Assembly (NCBI RefSeq): GCF_000526315.1
Contig: NZ_JAFV01000001.1
Coordinates: 1,364,001 to 1,428,000 of the forward strand
Length of the DNA: 64,000 nucleotides
Source of the DNA: Methylopila sp. 73B
GTDB lineage: Bacteria; Pseudomonadota; Alphaproteobacteria; Rhizobiales; Methylopilaceae
Direction of reading: 5' to 3'
Made by a program: the position numbers and the translations under genes. Shown in pieces: positions 1 through 13,077 of the stretch. Position 1 is the first letter of the stretch. Every line of letters starts with the position of its first letter. The notes beneath the pieces were generated by a model that ran no database searches, was not told the origin of the DNA, and saw only the letters and a program-made list of their open reading frames with translations.

Positions 1-2264
<2,264 letters not shown>

Positions 2265-2605
2265 CGTCTGGTCCTTGTCACCGGCCCGCGCCGGACGCCT
2301 TGGGAGCGCGTCACGGCGGAGCCACGATTCGGCGCGGTCGTCGGCTGCGAGCCTAAGGCCTCGCGGGGCGACCGCCCAAGGGGAAGCGCGCAGCGGAGAG
2401 AGGTCTGTGCACGCCTAGTTGAAGGATTAGGTGGCCCTCGCCTTGGGGGGTGTCAAGAATGGAACATGTGCGGGGAAACTCCTGCCCAGGACCCCCGCGA
2501 TAACAACGGGCCTTACTCATACACACTTGCCCCAATATTGACACCATCGGCGGGTGCAGGCGACATGTCCGAAGATATTTTGCCAACTCCCACTTGTCGG
2601 ATCGA
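2265..2605. promoter_or_regulatory. Divergent intergenic region between lon and the first FAD oxidoreductase
   Basis: The 341 bp between the two divergent starts hold no convincing gene. On the minus strand TTGACA lies at 2456-2451 and CCTAAT at 2431-2426, with a 19-bp spacer, a possible but long-spaced promoter for lon. On the plus strand TTGACA lies at 2538-2543, 63 bp before the oxidoreductase start, without a good -10 element. Both promoter readings are tentative. Confidence 0.35.
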
Positions 2606-4222
2606 ATGATGTCAAATAACGCGTTTGCGTTAACGCGCCGCACGGCCCTTTTGGGTCTGGGCGGCGGCCTGCTTTTGCCTCTTATTCCGCGTCCGCTTGC
2701 CGCGGCGGCTCCTCATTACGGGGTGTTGGTGTATGGCGGCACTCCGTCGGGGGTTATGGCCGCCTACGCGGCTGCGCGCGAAGGCCAACGCGTGGCGCTC
2801 GTTCTAGGTCCCAACTCGTTGGGGGGAATGTGCGCCAATGGTCTGGGTTGGTCGGACGCGCCCAACCAGAAATGGATCGGCGGCCTCGCGATGGAATTCT
2901 TCCGAAGAGTTGGAAAACTCTACGGAATGGCGAGCCGCGAAACGCTTTTCGAGCCCAGCGTCGCGCTCAGGGCGTTCAAAAGCTTCATCAGCGAAGCTGG
3001 GATCGAGATGTACACGAACGCCCTCGCGGTCAGCGTGGGGAAAGAAGGCGTGCAACTGAAATCGATGACTCTGACGACCGGAGCGACGCTCACCGCCAGC
3101 GCCTTCGTCGATGCGTCGTATGAAGGCGACCTGATGGCGCTTGCGGGAGTCACCTATATCTACGGACGCGAGCCCCAGACGGCCTTCAACGAGGACGCAG
3201 CTGGCTACAATCAGTATCCGCTCGTTCGCAGCTACAAGACGCGCGATTCGGCAGGGCGGCTGCTGCTCGGAATAAATCCATACAGAAATCAGGCGGTTGG
3301 AAGCTCCGATAAGGGCGTCCAAGCCTACACGTTCCGTCTCTGCCTTTCAGACGATCCCAAGAACAAAGCCCTATGGAAAGCGCCTGCTGGCTACAATCCA
3401 GACCGCTACCTCTTTGATCTGCAGCGCATCGGCAACGATTCCGAATTCATAGCCGGACCCCTAAACCACAACCGAAAGTTTGACCGCAACGGCAATCAAC
3501 CCGGAGCGTCCTGGGGATATCCGAACGGCACTCGGGCGGCCCGCGACGCAATTTGGAAGGACCACTACAATTACCAAGCCGGTTTGATGTACTTTTACGC
3601 GACCGATAAGCGCGTTCCCGCAAACTACCGGGAGCAGGTTAACGCCTATGGTCTTGCTCTCGACGAGTTCACCGCGACCGGGAATTGGCCGCGGCAGCTG
3701 TACATCCGCAGCGGCAGGCGTCTTCGGGGGCGATACATCTTCCGCCAGAAGGACACGCAGACCGAGGTCACCAAAGCCGACTCGATCGGCGTCGGCTCCT
3801 ACTCGTTGGATTGCCACACGGCACAGTATCAAGAGACGGCCGCGGGGAAGATGATGTTCGAAGGCACGATTCCCTCGCCTCACAGCAAGACGACCCCCTA
3901 CCAGATCCCGTTCGCCAGCCTTTATCCGCACGAACGTGAGGCGACGAATCTACTCGTCTCCGTCTGCGTCTCCGCTACCCACGTTGGCATTGCCAGCCTG
4001 CGCATGGAGCCGCAGTACATGATGATGGGCGAAGCGGCCGGGGTTGCGGCGGCGATGCTCGTGAAGGGCAACACGCCTGTCCAGAAGGTGAGCGTCGCGG
4101 ATCTTCAGAAGACGCTGCGCGCACACGGCGCCGTTCTGTCGACGTCGGAATCCAGCCTCTCGGCCAGCGCTAGTTCTCGACAGACCGGCCCCGCGCCAAT
4201 GGCCGCCCCGGACGATCTCTGA
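2606..4222 (+). CDS. Exported FAD-dependent oxidoreductase (FAD_oxidored family), copy 1
   Basis: About 538-residue flavoprotein. Near the N-terminus a twin-arginine-like signal (LTRRTALLGLGGG followed by a hydrophobic stretch and AAAAPHYG) suggests Tat export. It is followed by the dinucleotide-binding strand YGVLVYGGTPSGVMAA, in the GG-T-x-x-G form typical of PF12831 proteins rather than GxGxxG. A conserved C-terminal block SVCVSATHVGIASLRMEPQ precedes the last helix. ATG 2606 and 2609 are both possible; a TTG at 2594 is in frame but less likely. The substrate is unknown. A paralogue follows 140 bp downstream in the same orientation. The gene visibly uses more A/T-ending codons than its neighbours, and the pair sits inside the otherwise conserved clpX-lon interval, which suggests acquisition. 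Confidence 0.85.
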   Translation: MMSNNAFALTRRTALLGLGGGLLLPLIPRPLAAAAPHYGVLVYGGTPSGVMAAYAAAREGQRVALVLGPNSLGGMCANGLGWSDAPNQKWIGGLAMEFFRRVGKLYGMASRETLFEPSVALRAFKSFISEAGIEMYTNALAVSVGKEGVQLKSMTLTTGATLTASAFVDASYEGDLMALAGVTYIYGREPQTAFNEDAAGYNQYPLVRSYKTRDSAGRLLLGINPYRNQAVGSSDKGVQAYTFRLCLSDDPKNKALWKAPAGYNPDRYLFDLQRIGNDSEFIAGPLNHNRKFDRNGNQPGASWGYPNGTRAARDAIWKDHYNYQAGLMYFYATDKRVPANYREQVNAYGLALDEFTATGNWPRQLYIRSGRRLRGRYIFRQKDTQTEVTKADSIGVGSYSLDCHTAQYQETAAGKMMFEGTIPSPHSKTTPYQIPFASLYPHEREATNLLVSVCVSATHVGIASLRMEPQYMMMGEAAGVAAAMLVKGNTPVQKVSVADLQKTLRAHGAVLSTSESSLSASASSRQTGPAPMAAPDDL

Positions 4223-4362
4223 CCGCAAAATACGGCCCGCCGCCGTCACGGAACTCTCGGCGCGCAATGACGTCGTTCGGTCAGTCCCGGAGGGATCCCT
4301 CTGGGCCCGCCGGCTATCTGGATCGCGCTGGCGGGGGTCAGCTGACTACAACGGGGAAAACC

Positions 4363-5886
4363 ATGCGAGACATCACGCGGCGCGCCGCCGTTGCCGGCCT
4401 TGCCTCCGGGCTAACGCTCCCGTTCGCCTTCCGGAGCCTCGGCGCCGAGGCTCCGCGCTACGGCGTTCTTGTGTATGGCGGCACAGCGTCAGGCGTGATG
4501 GCGGCTTTCGCCGCAGCCCGGGAGGGCGTGCGAACGGCGCTCGTCCTCGGACCCAATCCGCTGGGCGGCATGCCCGCGAATGGCCTCGGATGGTCCGACG
4601 CGCCCAATCAGAAATGGATCGGCGGCCTGACTATGGAGTTCTTCCGGCGCGTTGGAAGAGCTTATGGCAAGCCCCACCCCGTAACGGAGTTTGAGCCGCA
4701 CGTGGCCTATGCCGTCTTCAAGCAGATGGTGCGCGAGAGCGGTGTCGACATGTACACTAACTCGCTTGCGATGGAGGTCGCCGTCGAAGGCGGGAAGCTC
4801 CTTGGGATTAAGCTGAACACCGGACTATCGTTGAGCGCGGACGCCTTCGTGGACGCGTCTTACGAAGGCGACCTCATGGCGATGGCGAAAGTCAGCTACG
4901 TCGTCGGCCGGGAAGCCGGCATAGCCTTCAACGAGAGCGGCGCGGGGTACGACCGGCTGCCGACCATCCGAAGCTACAAAACCCGCGACACGGCGGGGCG
5001 GCTACTACCCGGCATCAATCCCTACACTGGACAAACTGTGGGATCCGGCGACAAACGAGTTCAGGCGTATACGTTTCGCCTGTGTCTATCGAACGATCCT
5101 AAGAACCGGGCCGCTTGGCGCGCCCCGCCCGGCTATGATCCGGATCGCTACGTCGTCGAAGCTAACCGTCTCGGGGCGAACAGCACCTTCGTCGCAGGCC
5201 ATCTCGCCGCCGACAAATTCGATCGCAACGGCAACTTCCCAGGCGGATCCTGGGCATATCCCGATGGCGACAGGACGACCCGGAACAAGATTTGGCGAGA
5301 GCACTACAACTATCAGGCTGGACTTATGTATTTTTACGCGACAGACCGTCGGGTACCGTCGCAGTTTCGCGAGCAGGCGAACGCCTACGGTTTGGCGTTG
5401 GATGAGTTTACCAACGCCGGCAACTGGCCGACGCAGCTCTACATCCGAGCCGGTCGTCGTCTCCGAGGCTCCTACATTTTTTCGCAAAAGGACTGTCAGA
5501 CCGCAGTGACCAAACCCGACTCGGTCGGGATCGGCAGCTATCCGCTCGACACGCATGTGACGCAGTATCAGGAGACTGCTGATGGCAAACTGAATTTCGA
5601 GGGCTGCATCTCCCATCCCACGGCCGAGGTAAGCCCCTACCAGATCCCATACCGGATCCTCACCCCTCATGCCGTCCAGGCCGCGAACCTGCTTGTCTCC
5701 GTGTGCGTCTCCGCAAGCCATGTCGGCATCGCCACCCTCCGCATGGAGCCGCAGTACATGATGATGGGCGAGGCTGCGGGGCTGGGGGCCGCCCTGGCCG
5801 CAAAGAACAAGATAAGGGTCCAGTCGGTTCCAGGTAGCGAACTGCAGGGAAAACTCCGCGCTTACGGAGCGGTCCTGTCCATTTGA
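4363..5886 (+). CDS. Exported FAD-dependent oxidoreductase (FAD_oxidored family), copy 2
   Basis: About 507-residue paralogue of the preceding gene, collinear with it throughout: YGVLVYGGTASGVMAAF, NGLGWSDAPNQKWIGGL, RLCLSNDPKN, EHYNYQAGLMYFYATD and SVCVSASHVGIATLRMEPQ all recur. The ATG at 4363 was chosen because it begins a compact Tat-type signal (MRDITRRAAVAGLASG, hydrophobic stretch, GAEAPRYG); the frame is open upstream to 4267 but that part looks non-coding. Copy 1 carries a Ser/Ala-rich C-terminal tail that this copy lacks. The copies are clearly diverged, so the duplication is not recent. The stop at 5886 lies 16 bp before the TA flanking the IS630 element. The function is unknown; an exported flavin oxidase or dehydrogenase is an inference from the family. 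Confidence 0.85.
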   Translation: MRDITRRAAVAGLASGLTLPFAFRSLGAEAPRYGVLVYGGTASGVMAAFAAAREGVRTALVLGPNPLGGMPANGLGWSDAPNQKWIGGLTMEFFRRVGRAYGKPHPVTEFEPHVAYAVFKQMVRESGVDMYTNSLAMEVAVEGGKLLGIKLNTGLSLSADAFVDASYEGDLMAMAKVSYVVGREAGIAFNESGAGYDRLPTIRSYKTRDTAGRLLPGINPYTGQTVGSGDKRVQAYTFRLCLSNDPKNRAAWRAPPGYDPDRYVVEANRLGANSTFVAGHLAADKFDRNGNFPGGSWAYPDGDRTTRNKIWREHYNYQAGLMYFYATDRRVPSQFREQANAYGLALDEFTNAGNWPTQLYIRAGRRLRGSYIFSQKDCQTAVTKPDSVGIGSYPLDTHVTQYQETADGKLNFEGCISHPTAEVSPYQIPYRILTPHAVQAANLLVSVCVSASHVGIATLRMEPQYMMMGEAAGLGAALAAKNKIRVQSVPGSELQGKLRAYGAVLSI

Positions 5887-5917
5887 TCTGAACAATCGCC
5901 TCTAGAGCAGATTCGCT

Positions 5918-6864
5918 TTAATCCGGCTCGTATCCTGCGGCTTTGAAGAAGTTGGCGCATTCGCCGGGCTCGACGAGAGCCGCGATGCGGGCGATTGCGT
6001 CCCAGAGGCCGTCGACGGACCGCTTGGCGGCCTTTCGGAGCAGCGCCTTGAGCTTTGAGAAGGCGTTTTCGATCGGGTTGAAGTCGGGGCTGTAGGGCGG
6101 GAGGTAGAGCAGCGTCGCGCCAGCTGCTTCGATCGCGGCCCGGACGCCCGCTCCCTTGTGGCTGCCGAGGTTGTCCATGACCACGACGTCGCCGGGCTTC
6201 AGCTCTGGGACGAGGACCTGATCGACATAGGCCTGGAAGCTTCGGCCATTGATCGGTCCGTCGAGCGCCATGGCTGCGACCATGCCAGTGAGCCGCAGGC
6301 CCGCCACGAAGGTCGTCGTCTTCCAATGACCGTGCGGGATCGCGGCGCGCAGCCGCTCGCCCTTCGGCGCTCGGCCGCGGCGTCTCGCCATGTTGGTGGA
6401 CGCCCACGTCTCGTCGACGAAGACGAGCCGTTCCGGATCGAGCTCGGGCTGAGCCTCGAACCAGTCCTGCCTGCGCTTCAGGACGTCCGGCCGTTCCTGC
6501 TCCTCGGCGTGCGCGGTCTTTTTTTGACCGTCAGCCCGGCGCGGCCGAGAAACACCCACACCGCCGTCCGTCCGACCGCGACCCCGCGATCCGCCCTGAT
6601 CTGCGCAGCAAGCTCAGTCAGCGTCATGTCGGTCGTGCGGGCGAGTTCCAGCACGTAGTCGCGGTGCGGATCGAGCTTCGAGCGCCGCGGCTGGCCCTGC
6701 CGGCCGGGCGTGCGGTCGCCGCTCTGGCGCGCCTGACGCACCCAGCGGATCGCCGTCGCGATCCCGACCCCGAACCGGGCCGCCGCATGCCGCGCCGGCG
6801 TCCCGTTCTTCAACGCCGCATCGATCACCCGGTCCCGAAGGTCTTGGCCGTACGCCCGAGCCAT
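5918..6864 (-). CDS. IS630-family transposase, OrfA plus OrfB joined by -1 frameshift
   Basis: OrfA (6864 to 6478, 128 aa, starting [14 protein letters not shown]) carries the helix-turn-helix DNA-binding part. OrfB continues in the -1 frame to 5918 and carries the catalytic core: first Asp in [10 protein letters not shown], second in [12 protein letters not shown], Glu in [10 protein letters not shown]. There are 34 residues between the second Asp and the Glu (DD34E), the spacing typical of IS630/Tc1. The frames overlap around a run of seven A on the coding strand, at plus-strand 6519-6525. A shift there gives one roughly 315-residue transposase. Neither frame carries an internal stop, so the element may be active. 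Confidence 0.9.
6519..6525 (-). other. A7 slippery site for -1 ribosomal frameshifting in the transposase
   Basis: The coding strand reads GTC AAA AAA AGA in the OrfA frame. Slipping back one base after the two AAA codons continues as AAG ACC GCG in the OrfB frame. OrfA ends only about 14 codons downstream, and the DDE core lies wholly in the -1 frame. Programmed frameshifting on A6/A7 runs is known in IS630 relatives; its use here is inferred. Confidence 0.75.
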
Positions 6865-6965
6865 CCTTCATTCCTCCGCCGCATCAACGACAAAGGACTC
6901 GCACAGCTCAGGCGTCAGCGGAATCCCGCACCAGAATCGGAAAACGACGGACCCGCTCTAACGCA

Positions 6966-6995
6966 GAACGCCCGCGACTAGGGTCGCGGGCGTTC
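6966..6995 (-). terminator. Probable clpX terminator hairpin
   Basis: A perfect 13-bp stem (GAACGCCCGCGAC and its complement, loop TAGG) lies 24 bp beyond the clpX stop. In the clpX direction it is followed by only a weak T-containing tract, which runs straight into the end of the IS630 element. The insertion may therefore have displaced the original U-run. Confidence 0.7.
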
Positions 6996-7018
6996 TCGTT
7001 TCATGCCTTATGCCGGCG

Positions 7019-8284
<1,266 letters not shown>

Positions 8285-8306
8285 CATCTTACCCCTTTCG
8301 GGTCCC

Positions 8307-8333
8307 AAGCAGCGTCCCGTCGCCGCGCTGCTT
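8307..8333 (-). promoter_or_regulatory. Inverted repeat in the clpX leader
   Basis: AAGCAGCG (8307-8314) and CGCTGCTT (8326-8333) form an 8-bp stem with an 11-nt loop about 23 bp upstream of the clpX start, in the 211-bp clpP-clpX interval. It could be an mRNA hairpin affecting clpX expression or an operator. No function is demonstrated. Confidence 0.35.
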
Positions 8334-8495
8334 CATCGGAATGTCATACGTCGATCGGGCTTAATCAATCGGCGCCGTCACGTAGGCACGGTCTCGCCGC
8401 GACGCAACGCCGATCGTTATGATAGCTTCATGCAGCGGCGCCGCAACCGCGCACGCGCCCGGCGTCTCGGTTGCGGCCTGTCCGCGCCTTTAGGG

Positions 8496-9137
8496 TCACG
8501 CCGGCTTCGAATCCGGCTCGCCCTCGACCTGACGCTTCTCGAACACCTGGTCGATCAGCCCGAAGTCGCGCGCCTGCTCCGCCGACAGCATGGTGTCGCG
8601 GTCGAGCGTGCGCTCGATCTCCTCGTAGGAGCGGCCGGTGTGCTTCACGTAGATCTCGTTCAGCCGGCGCTTGATCTTCACGATGTCCTCGGCGTGGCGC
8701 TCGATGTCCGAGGCCTGGCCCTGGAAGCCGCCCGACGGCTGGTGCACGAGGATGCGGGCGTTCGGCAGCGCGGCGCGCATGCCCTGCTCGCCGGCCATCA
8801 GGATGAACGAGCCCATCGAGGCCGCCTGGCCCATGCAAAGCGTCGCGACCGCGGGCCGGATGTACTGCATGGTGTCGTAGATCGCGAGGCCGGAGGTGAC
8901 GACGCCTCCCGGCGAATTGATGTAGAGCGCGATCTCCTTCTTCGGGTTCTCGGCCTCGAGGAACAGCAGCTGGGCGCAGATCACCGCCGCCATGTCGTCG
9001 TTGAAGGGGCCGGAGAGGAAGATGATGCGCTCTTTGAGCAGGCGGGAGTAGATGTCGAACGACCGCTCGCCGCGGTTGGTCTGCTCGATCACCATGGGGA
9101 TGAGGAAGTTCGTCGTCAGATCCTGAAAATCGCGCAT
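8496..9137 (-). CDS. clpP: ClpP, proteolytic subunit of ClpXP/ClpAP
   Basis: 213-residue serine protease that assembles into the tetradecameric Clp chamber. The triad is visible: Ser107 in GQAASMGSF, His132 in LVHQPSGG, and Asp181 in TLDRDTML. The substrate-binding segment INSPGG is present. The N-terminus [19 protein letters not shown] fits the short pre-sequence of alphaproteobacterial ClpP, and a purine-rich ribosome site precedes ATG 9137. It stands between tig and clpX, as in relatives; the 211-bp gap to clpX suggests that clpX also has its own promoter. Confidence 0.98.
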   Translation of the reverse strand: MRDFQDLTTNFLIPMVIEQTNRGERSFDIYSRLLKERIIFLSGPFNDDMAAVICAQLLFLEAENPKKEIALYINSPGGVVTSGLAIYDTMQYIRPAVATLCMGQAASMGSFILMAGEQGMRAALPNARILVHQPSGGFQGQASDIERHAEDIVKIKRRLNEIYVKHTGRSYEEIERTLDRDTMLSAEQARDFGLIDQVFEKRQVEGEPDSKPA

Positions 9138-9227
9138 CTCTGAAGTCTCTTCCTCACTGGAGCCGGTCGCCGGCCACGCAAATCAGCGCGGCCGGACGTC
9201 CTATCGACGCCGCTTGCGGCGCCTGCG

Positions 9228-10604
9228 TCAAGCCGACGGCTGGTCGGTCTTCGTCTCGTCCGCGTCCGGCTCGGCGAGAAGCTCGTCCTTGCCGACCTTG
9301 CGCTCGGCGACCGACGCCTTTTCGAGCACCAGGTCGACGACCTTGTCCTCGAAGATCGGGGCGCGCAGCTCGGCCAGAGCCTCGGGACGCTGACGGTAGA
9401 AGTCCCACACCTGCTGCTCCTGGCCCGGGAACTGCCGGGCCCGCTCAACAAGCGCGCGGGTGACCTCGTCGTCGGTGACCTTGACTTCGTGCGTCTCGCC
9501 GATTTCCGCAAGCACCAGACCGAGGCGCACGCGGCGCTCGGCGATCTTGCGGTACTCGGCCTTGGCTTCGTCCTCGGTGGTCTCCTCGTCCGCGAAGGTG
9601 CGGCCGGAGCGGGCGAGATCCTGCTCCACCTGGCGCCACACGTTCTCGAACTCCTGCTCGACCAGCGTGGGCGGCAGCGCGAAGTCGTACTGGCCGTCGA
9701 GGGCGTCGAGCAGCTCGCGCTTCACGCGCTGGCGCGAAACGCGGGCGTACTCGGTCGAGATCTGATTGCGGACGGCGTCCTTGAGGCCGGCGACGTCCTC
9801 GAAGCCCATGCCCTTGGCGAGCTCGTCGTCGATCGACAGCGCGCCCGGCGCTTCGATTCCCTTAACCGTGACGGCGAATTCCGCCGCCTTGCCGGCGAGG
9901 TTGGCCGCGCCGTAGGCCTCGGGGAAGCTCACCTTCACGACCGTCTCGTCCCCAGTCTTCACGCCGGCGAGCTGCTCTTCGAAGCCCGGGATGAAGGTGT
10001 TGGAGCCGAGCGTCAGCGGCTGGTCGGTCGCCGAGCCGCCCTCGAAGGCCTCGCCGTCGATCGTGCCGACGAAGTCGATGGTGACGCGGTCGCCGTCCGC
10101 GGCGGCCTCGCCGTCGTCCTTGGGCGTGAAGGACTGATTCTGCTTGGCGATGCGCTCGACGGCCTCGTCGACCTCGGCGTCCTCCACGTCGGCCACGAGC
10201 TTCTCGAGCTTGAGCTCCGAGACGTCCTTGACCTCGAAGGTCGGCAGAACCTCAAGCTCGACGCCGAGCGACAGATCGGACTTGCCCGAGAGCACGCCCT
10301 CGACCTCGTCCTTGTCCTCGGGGAAGTTGACCTTCGGCTGCATCGCGAGCTTCAGGCCGTTGTCGTCGACGATCTTGCGGTTGGCGTCTGCGACCGCCTG
10401 CTCGACGACCTCCGCCATCACCGACTTGCCGTAGAGCTTCTTGAGGTGCGCGAGCGGCACCTTGCCCTTGCGGAAGCCGTTGATGTTGACACGGTCCTTG
10501 AGGCTCGTGAGCCGCTCGATCAGGCGGGCGTCGAGATCCTGGGCCGGCACGACGATCTTGAACTCGCGCTTCAGGCCCTCGTCGAGGGTTTGCGTCACCT
10601 GCAT
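9228..10604 (-). CDS. tig: Trigger factor, ribosome-associated chaperone
   Basis: 458-residue chaperone. The N-terminal ribosome-binding domain carries the signature NGFRKGKVPLAHLKKLYG at about residues 58-75. A central FKBP-type peptidyl-prolyl isomerase domain follows (GDRVTIDFVGTIDGEAFEGG through FIPGFEEQLAGVKTGDE, about residues 155-210). A helical C-terminal chaperone domain ends in an acidic tail. It binds nascent chains at the exit tunnel, upstream of the Clp/Lon proteases encoded in the same cluster. Its start lies about 100 bp from tRNA-Leu on the same strand. Confidence 0.97.
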   Translation of the reverse strand: MQVTQTLDEGLKREFKIVVPAQDLDARLIERLTSLKDRVNINGFRKGKVPLAHLKKLYGKSVMAEVVEQAVADANRKIVDDNGLKLAMQPKVNFPEDKDEVEGVLSGKSDLSLGVELEVLPTFEVKDVSELKLEKLVADVEDAEVDEAVERIAKQNQSFTPKDDGEAAADGDRVTIDFVGTIDGEAFEGGSATDQPLTLGSNTFIPGFEEQLAGVKTGDETVVKVSFPEAYGAANLAGKAAEFAVTVKGIEAPGALSIDDELAKGMGFEDVAGLKDAVRNQISTEYARVSRQRVKRELLDALDGQYDFALPPTLVEQEFENVWRQVEQDLARSGRTFADEETTEDEAKAEYRKIAERRVRLGLVLAEIGETHEVKVTDDEVTRALVERARQFPGQEQQVWDFYRQRPEALAELRAPIFEDKVVDLVLEKASVAERKVGKDELLAEPDADETKTDQPSA

Positions 10605-10706
10605 GAGAGTGGTCTCTTCGAATCCTCCGCGGGCGGCGCGCTTTTCGAGCTGCGCGCGACCGCGGTCCTTGTGTCTCGGATGGCGGCGGGCTTGCGGTCA
10701 CAGGCT

Positions 10707-10791
10707 TGGTGCGGGCGGAGGGGCTCGAACCCCCACGGCTTGCGCCACGGGAACCTAAATCCCGCGTGTCTACCAGTTCCACCACGCCCGC
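10707..10791 (-). tRNA. tRNA-Leu (anticodon UAG)
   Basis: 85 nt including an encoded CCA. The acceptor stem GCGGGCG pairs with CGCCCGC, followed by discriminator A. The anticodon arm is CGGGA-TTTAGGT-TCCCG, giving anticodon TAG. The T arm contains GGTTCGAGCC. A long variable arm (class II) is present, as expected for leucine tRNA. It reads CUA and related leucine codons. Confidence 0.95.
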
Positions 10792-10908
10792 GCCGGGCGC
10801 ATTGCTCCTCGCGCCGGGACCGGCGCGAAAGCGGACGCTCTATATCATGGCCGAGGCCGCGCGCAGCAAAAAACTGACATGCGCGCGTCGCCCTTCCCCG
10901 CAGCCTGA

Positions 10909-12387
10909 TCAGTCCAGCGCCGCAAGGACGGCCGGCAGCGCTCCCGGCAGATCGTCGGCGATGAGCCCGCGGCCGACGGCGTTCGCCGCCTCCCCGTGGA
11001 TCCAGACCGCCGCCGCCGCCGCCTCGAAGGCGGGCGTGCGCTGCGCGAGCAGGCCGGCCGCGATTCCCGCCAGCACGTCGCCCGCCCCGGCCGTGGCGAG
11101 GTACGGCGGCGCGTTGTCGGCGATCGTGGCCCGCCCGTCGGGCGAAGCGACCACCGTGTCAGGCCCCTTCAGCACCACCACGGCGCCCAGTCGGGCCGCC
11201 GCTTCGCGCGCCCGCTCGAGCTTCGATCCGGAAGGAGCCGCGTCGCCGAACAGGCGACCGAACTCGCCCTCGTGCGGGGTGAGCGCCACCGGGCGGTCGG
11301 CCCGCGCCGCGATCGCGGCCGCAAGGTCTTCGGGCCGCCCGGTGAAGGCAGTGAGGGCGTCGGCGTCCAGCACGACGGAGCCTGCAAGGTCGAGCGCCCG
11401 GCGGACGATCTCCTCGACGCCGGCGCCCGCCCCAGGGCCCACGACCGCCGCGTCGGTCCGGCGCAGGGCGACCGCGGCGGCGAAGCCCGCGGCGTCGTCC
11501 GCCGCCCGCAGCATGACGGCGGTGACGTGCGCGGCGTGGATTCGCAGCGCGGCCGGCGGGCCGACCAGCGTCACGGCGCCCGCCCCCGCCCTCAGCGCGG
11601 CGACGGCCGACAGCCGGGCGGCGCCGGTCGCGAACTCGGGGCCGGTCCACACCACGCAGTGGCCGCGGCCGTACTTGTGGCCTTCGGGCTCGGGACGCGG
11701 CAAAGCGCGCCGCCACAGCGCGGGTCGGTTGAGGAAGGCGGCCGCGCCCACGCTTTCGACCACGCGCTCCGGCATGCCGATGTCGGCGAGGACGAGGCGG
11801 CCGCACAGCGCGCGGCCGGGATAGAGCACGTGGCCCGGCTTGAGGCGGACGAAGGTGACGGTGGCGTCCGCCCGGACGACGGGACCCTCCCCCGCGGGCT
11901 TCCCCGTGTCCCCGTCAAGGCCGCTCGGCACGTCGACGGCGAGCGTCGGGGCCGCCGCCGCGCTGAGCCGCTCGACCGCCTCCGCGGCTGCGCCGTCGAG
12001 CCCGCGGGACAGGCCCGCGCCGAACAGCGCGTCGATCACGATGTCGGCGCCCGAGAACTCGGCCTCGGCGAGCGGGACGACAGGCCCCTCCCAGCGGCCG
12101 GCGGCCGCCGCCGCGTCGCCCTTCAGCCGCTCGCGCTGGACGAGCGCCGCGACCGCGACCTCGAGGCCCCGCGCGACCAGAAGGCGCGCCGCGACGTAGC
12201 CGTCGCCGCCGTTGTTCCCCGGTCCCGCCATGACGACGACGCGGCGGGCGAGCGGCTGGAGATCGAGCGCAGCGTCCGCCACGGCGCGGCCCGCGGCCTC
12301 CATCAGCTCCGCGCCGCTCGCGCCCGCTGCGGGCGCGCGACGGTCCGCTTCGGCCATCTGGCAGGTCGACAAAAGCTCAAGGGTCAA
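10909..12387 (-). CDS. nnr: Bifunctional NAD(P)HX epimerase / ADP-dependent NAD(P)HX dehydratase
   Basis: Repairs hydrated NADH/NADPH. The N-terminal YjeF_N epimerase part shows AGPGNNGGDGYVAARLL and the Asp-rich DIVIDALFGAGLSRG. The C-terminal ribokinase-like dehydratase shows KYGRGHCVVWTGP, a VVGPGAG block, LTPHEGEFGRLFG and the ATP-site segment TAGAGDVLAGIAAGLLAQ. The frame is open upstream to 12618, but homologues begin near LELLSTCQMAEADR. I place the start at TTG 12387, with GGGAG 8 bp upstream; ATG 12357 is a later alternative. About 492 residues, normal for the fused form. Divergent from glnB, a known alphaproteobacterial neighbourhood. Confidence 0.93.
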   Translation of the reverse strand: MTLELLSTCQMAEADRRAPAAGASGAELMEAAGRAVADAALDLQPLARRVVVMAGPGNNGGDGYVAARLLVARGLEVAVAALVQRERLKGDAAAAAGRWEGPVVPLAEAEFSGADIVIDALFGAGLSRGLDGAAAEAVERLSAAAAPTLAVDVPSGLDGDTGKPAGEGPVVRADATVTFVRLKPGHVLYPGRALCGRLVLADIGMPERVVESVGAAAFLNRPALWRRALPRPEPEGHKYGRGHCVVWTGPEFATGAARLSAVAALRAGAGAVTLVGPPAALRIHAAHVTAVMLRAADDAAGFAAAVALRRTDAAVVGPGAGAGVEEIVRRALDLAGSVVLDADALTAFTGRPEDLAAAIAARADRPVALTPHEGEFGRLFGDAAPSGSKLERAREAAARLGAVVVLKGPDTVVASPDGRATIADNAPPYLATAGAGDVLAGIAAGLLAQRTPAFEAAAAAVWIHGEAANAVGRGLIADDLPGALPAVLAALD

Positions 12388-12581
12388 GGTCGCCGCTCCC
12401 GCGGAAATGCATTTTTGCCCAATTCTCGCGCTGACGATCGAGCCAGCCTCCGATTTAATCGCCTTTTTTTTCGGCATTCCGCCTGATTTTTGATCATACA
12501 GGCGACTGCTGCCATTTATCTCGAGCGACCTATCTTCCAAACGAGCCGCAGACGCAGCGGTTTCGCGGGGCGTGGAAGATT

Positions 12582-13011
<430 letters not shown>

Positions 13012-13077
13012 GCCTTGGATACGGCCGCCTCTGAGCGGCCGAAGCCCCACTCCTGAACAAGGATAAGGATAATCAAA

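Larger units (their letters stand above)
5903..6960 (-). mobile_element. IS630-family insertion sequence, apparently complete
   Basis: A 1054-bp element (5905-6958) flanked on both sides by TA (5903-5904 and 6959-6960), as expected for IS630/Tc1-mariner elements, which insert at TA and duplicate it. The termini start with the same inverted bases (TA)GAGC, reading inward from 5903 and, on the opposite strand, from 6960; similarity decays after that into an imperfect inverted repeat. Inside is a transposase read from two overlapping frames. The right end lies 5 bp from the hairpin that probably terminates clpX, so the element landed between that terminator and the FAD oxidoreductase pair. Confidence 0.85.

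Noticed and set aside
2353-2643. 96-codon minus-strand frame in the lon/FAD-oxidoreductase interval
   Set aside because: No ribosome site and no family resemblance; it overlaps the start of the FAD oxidoreductase.
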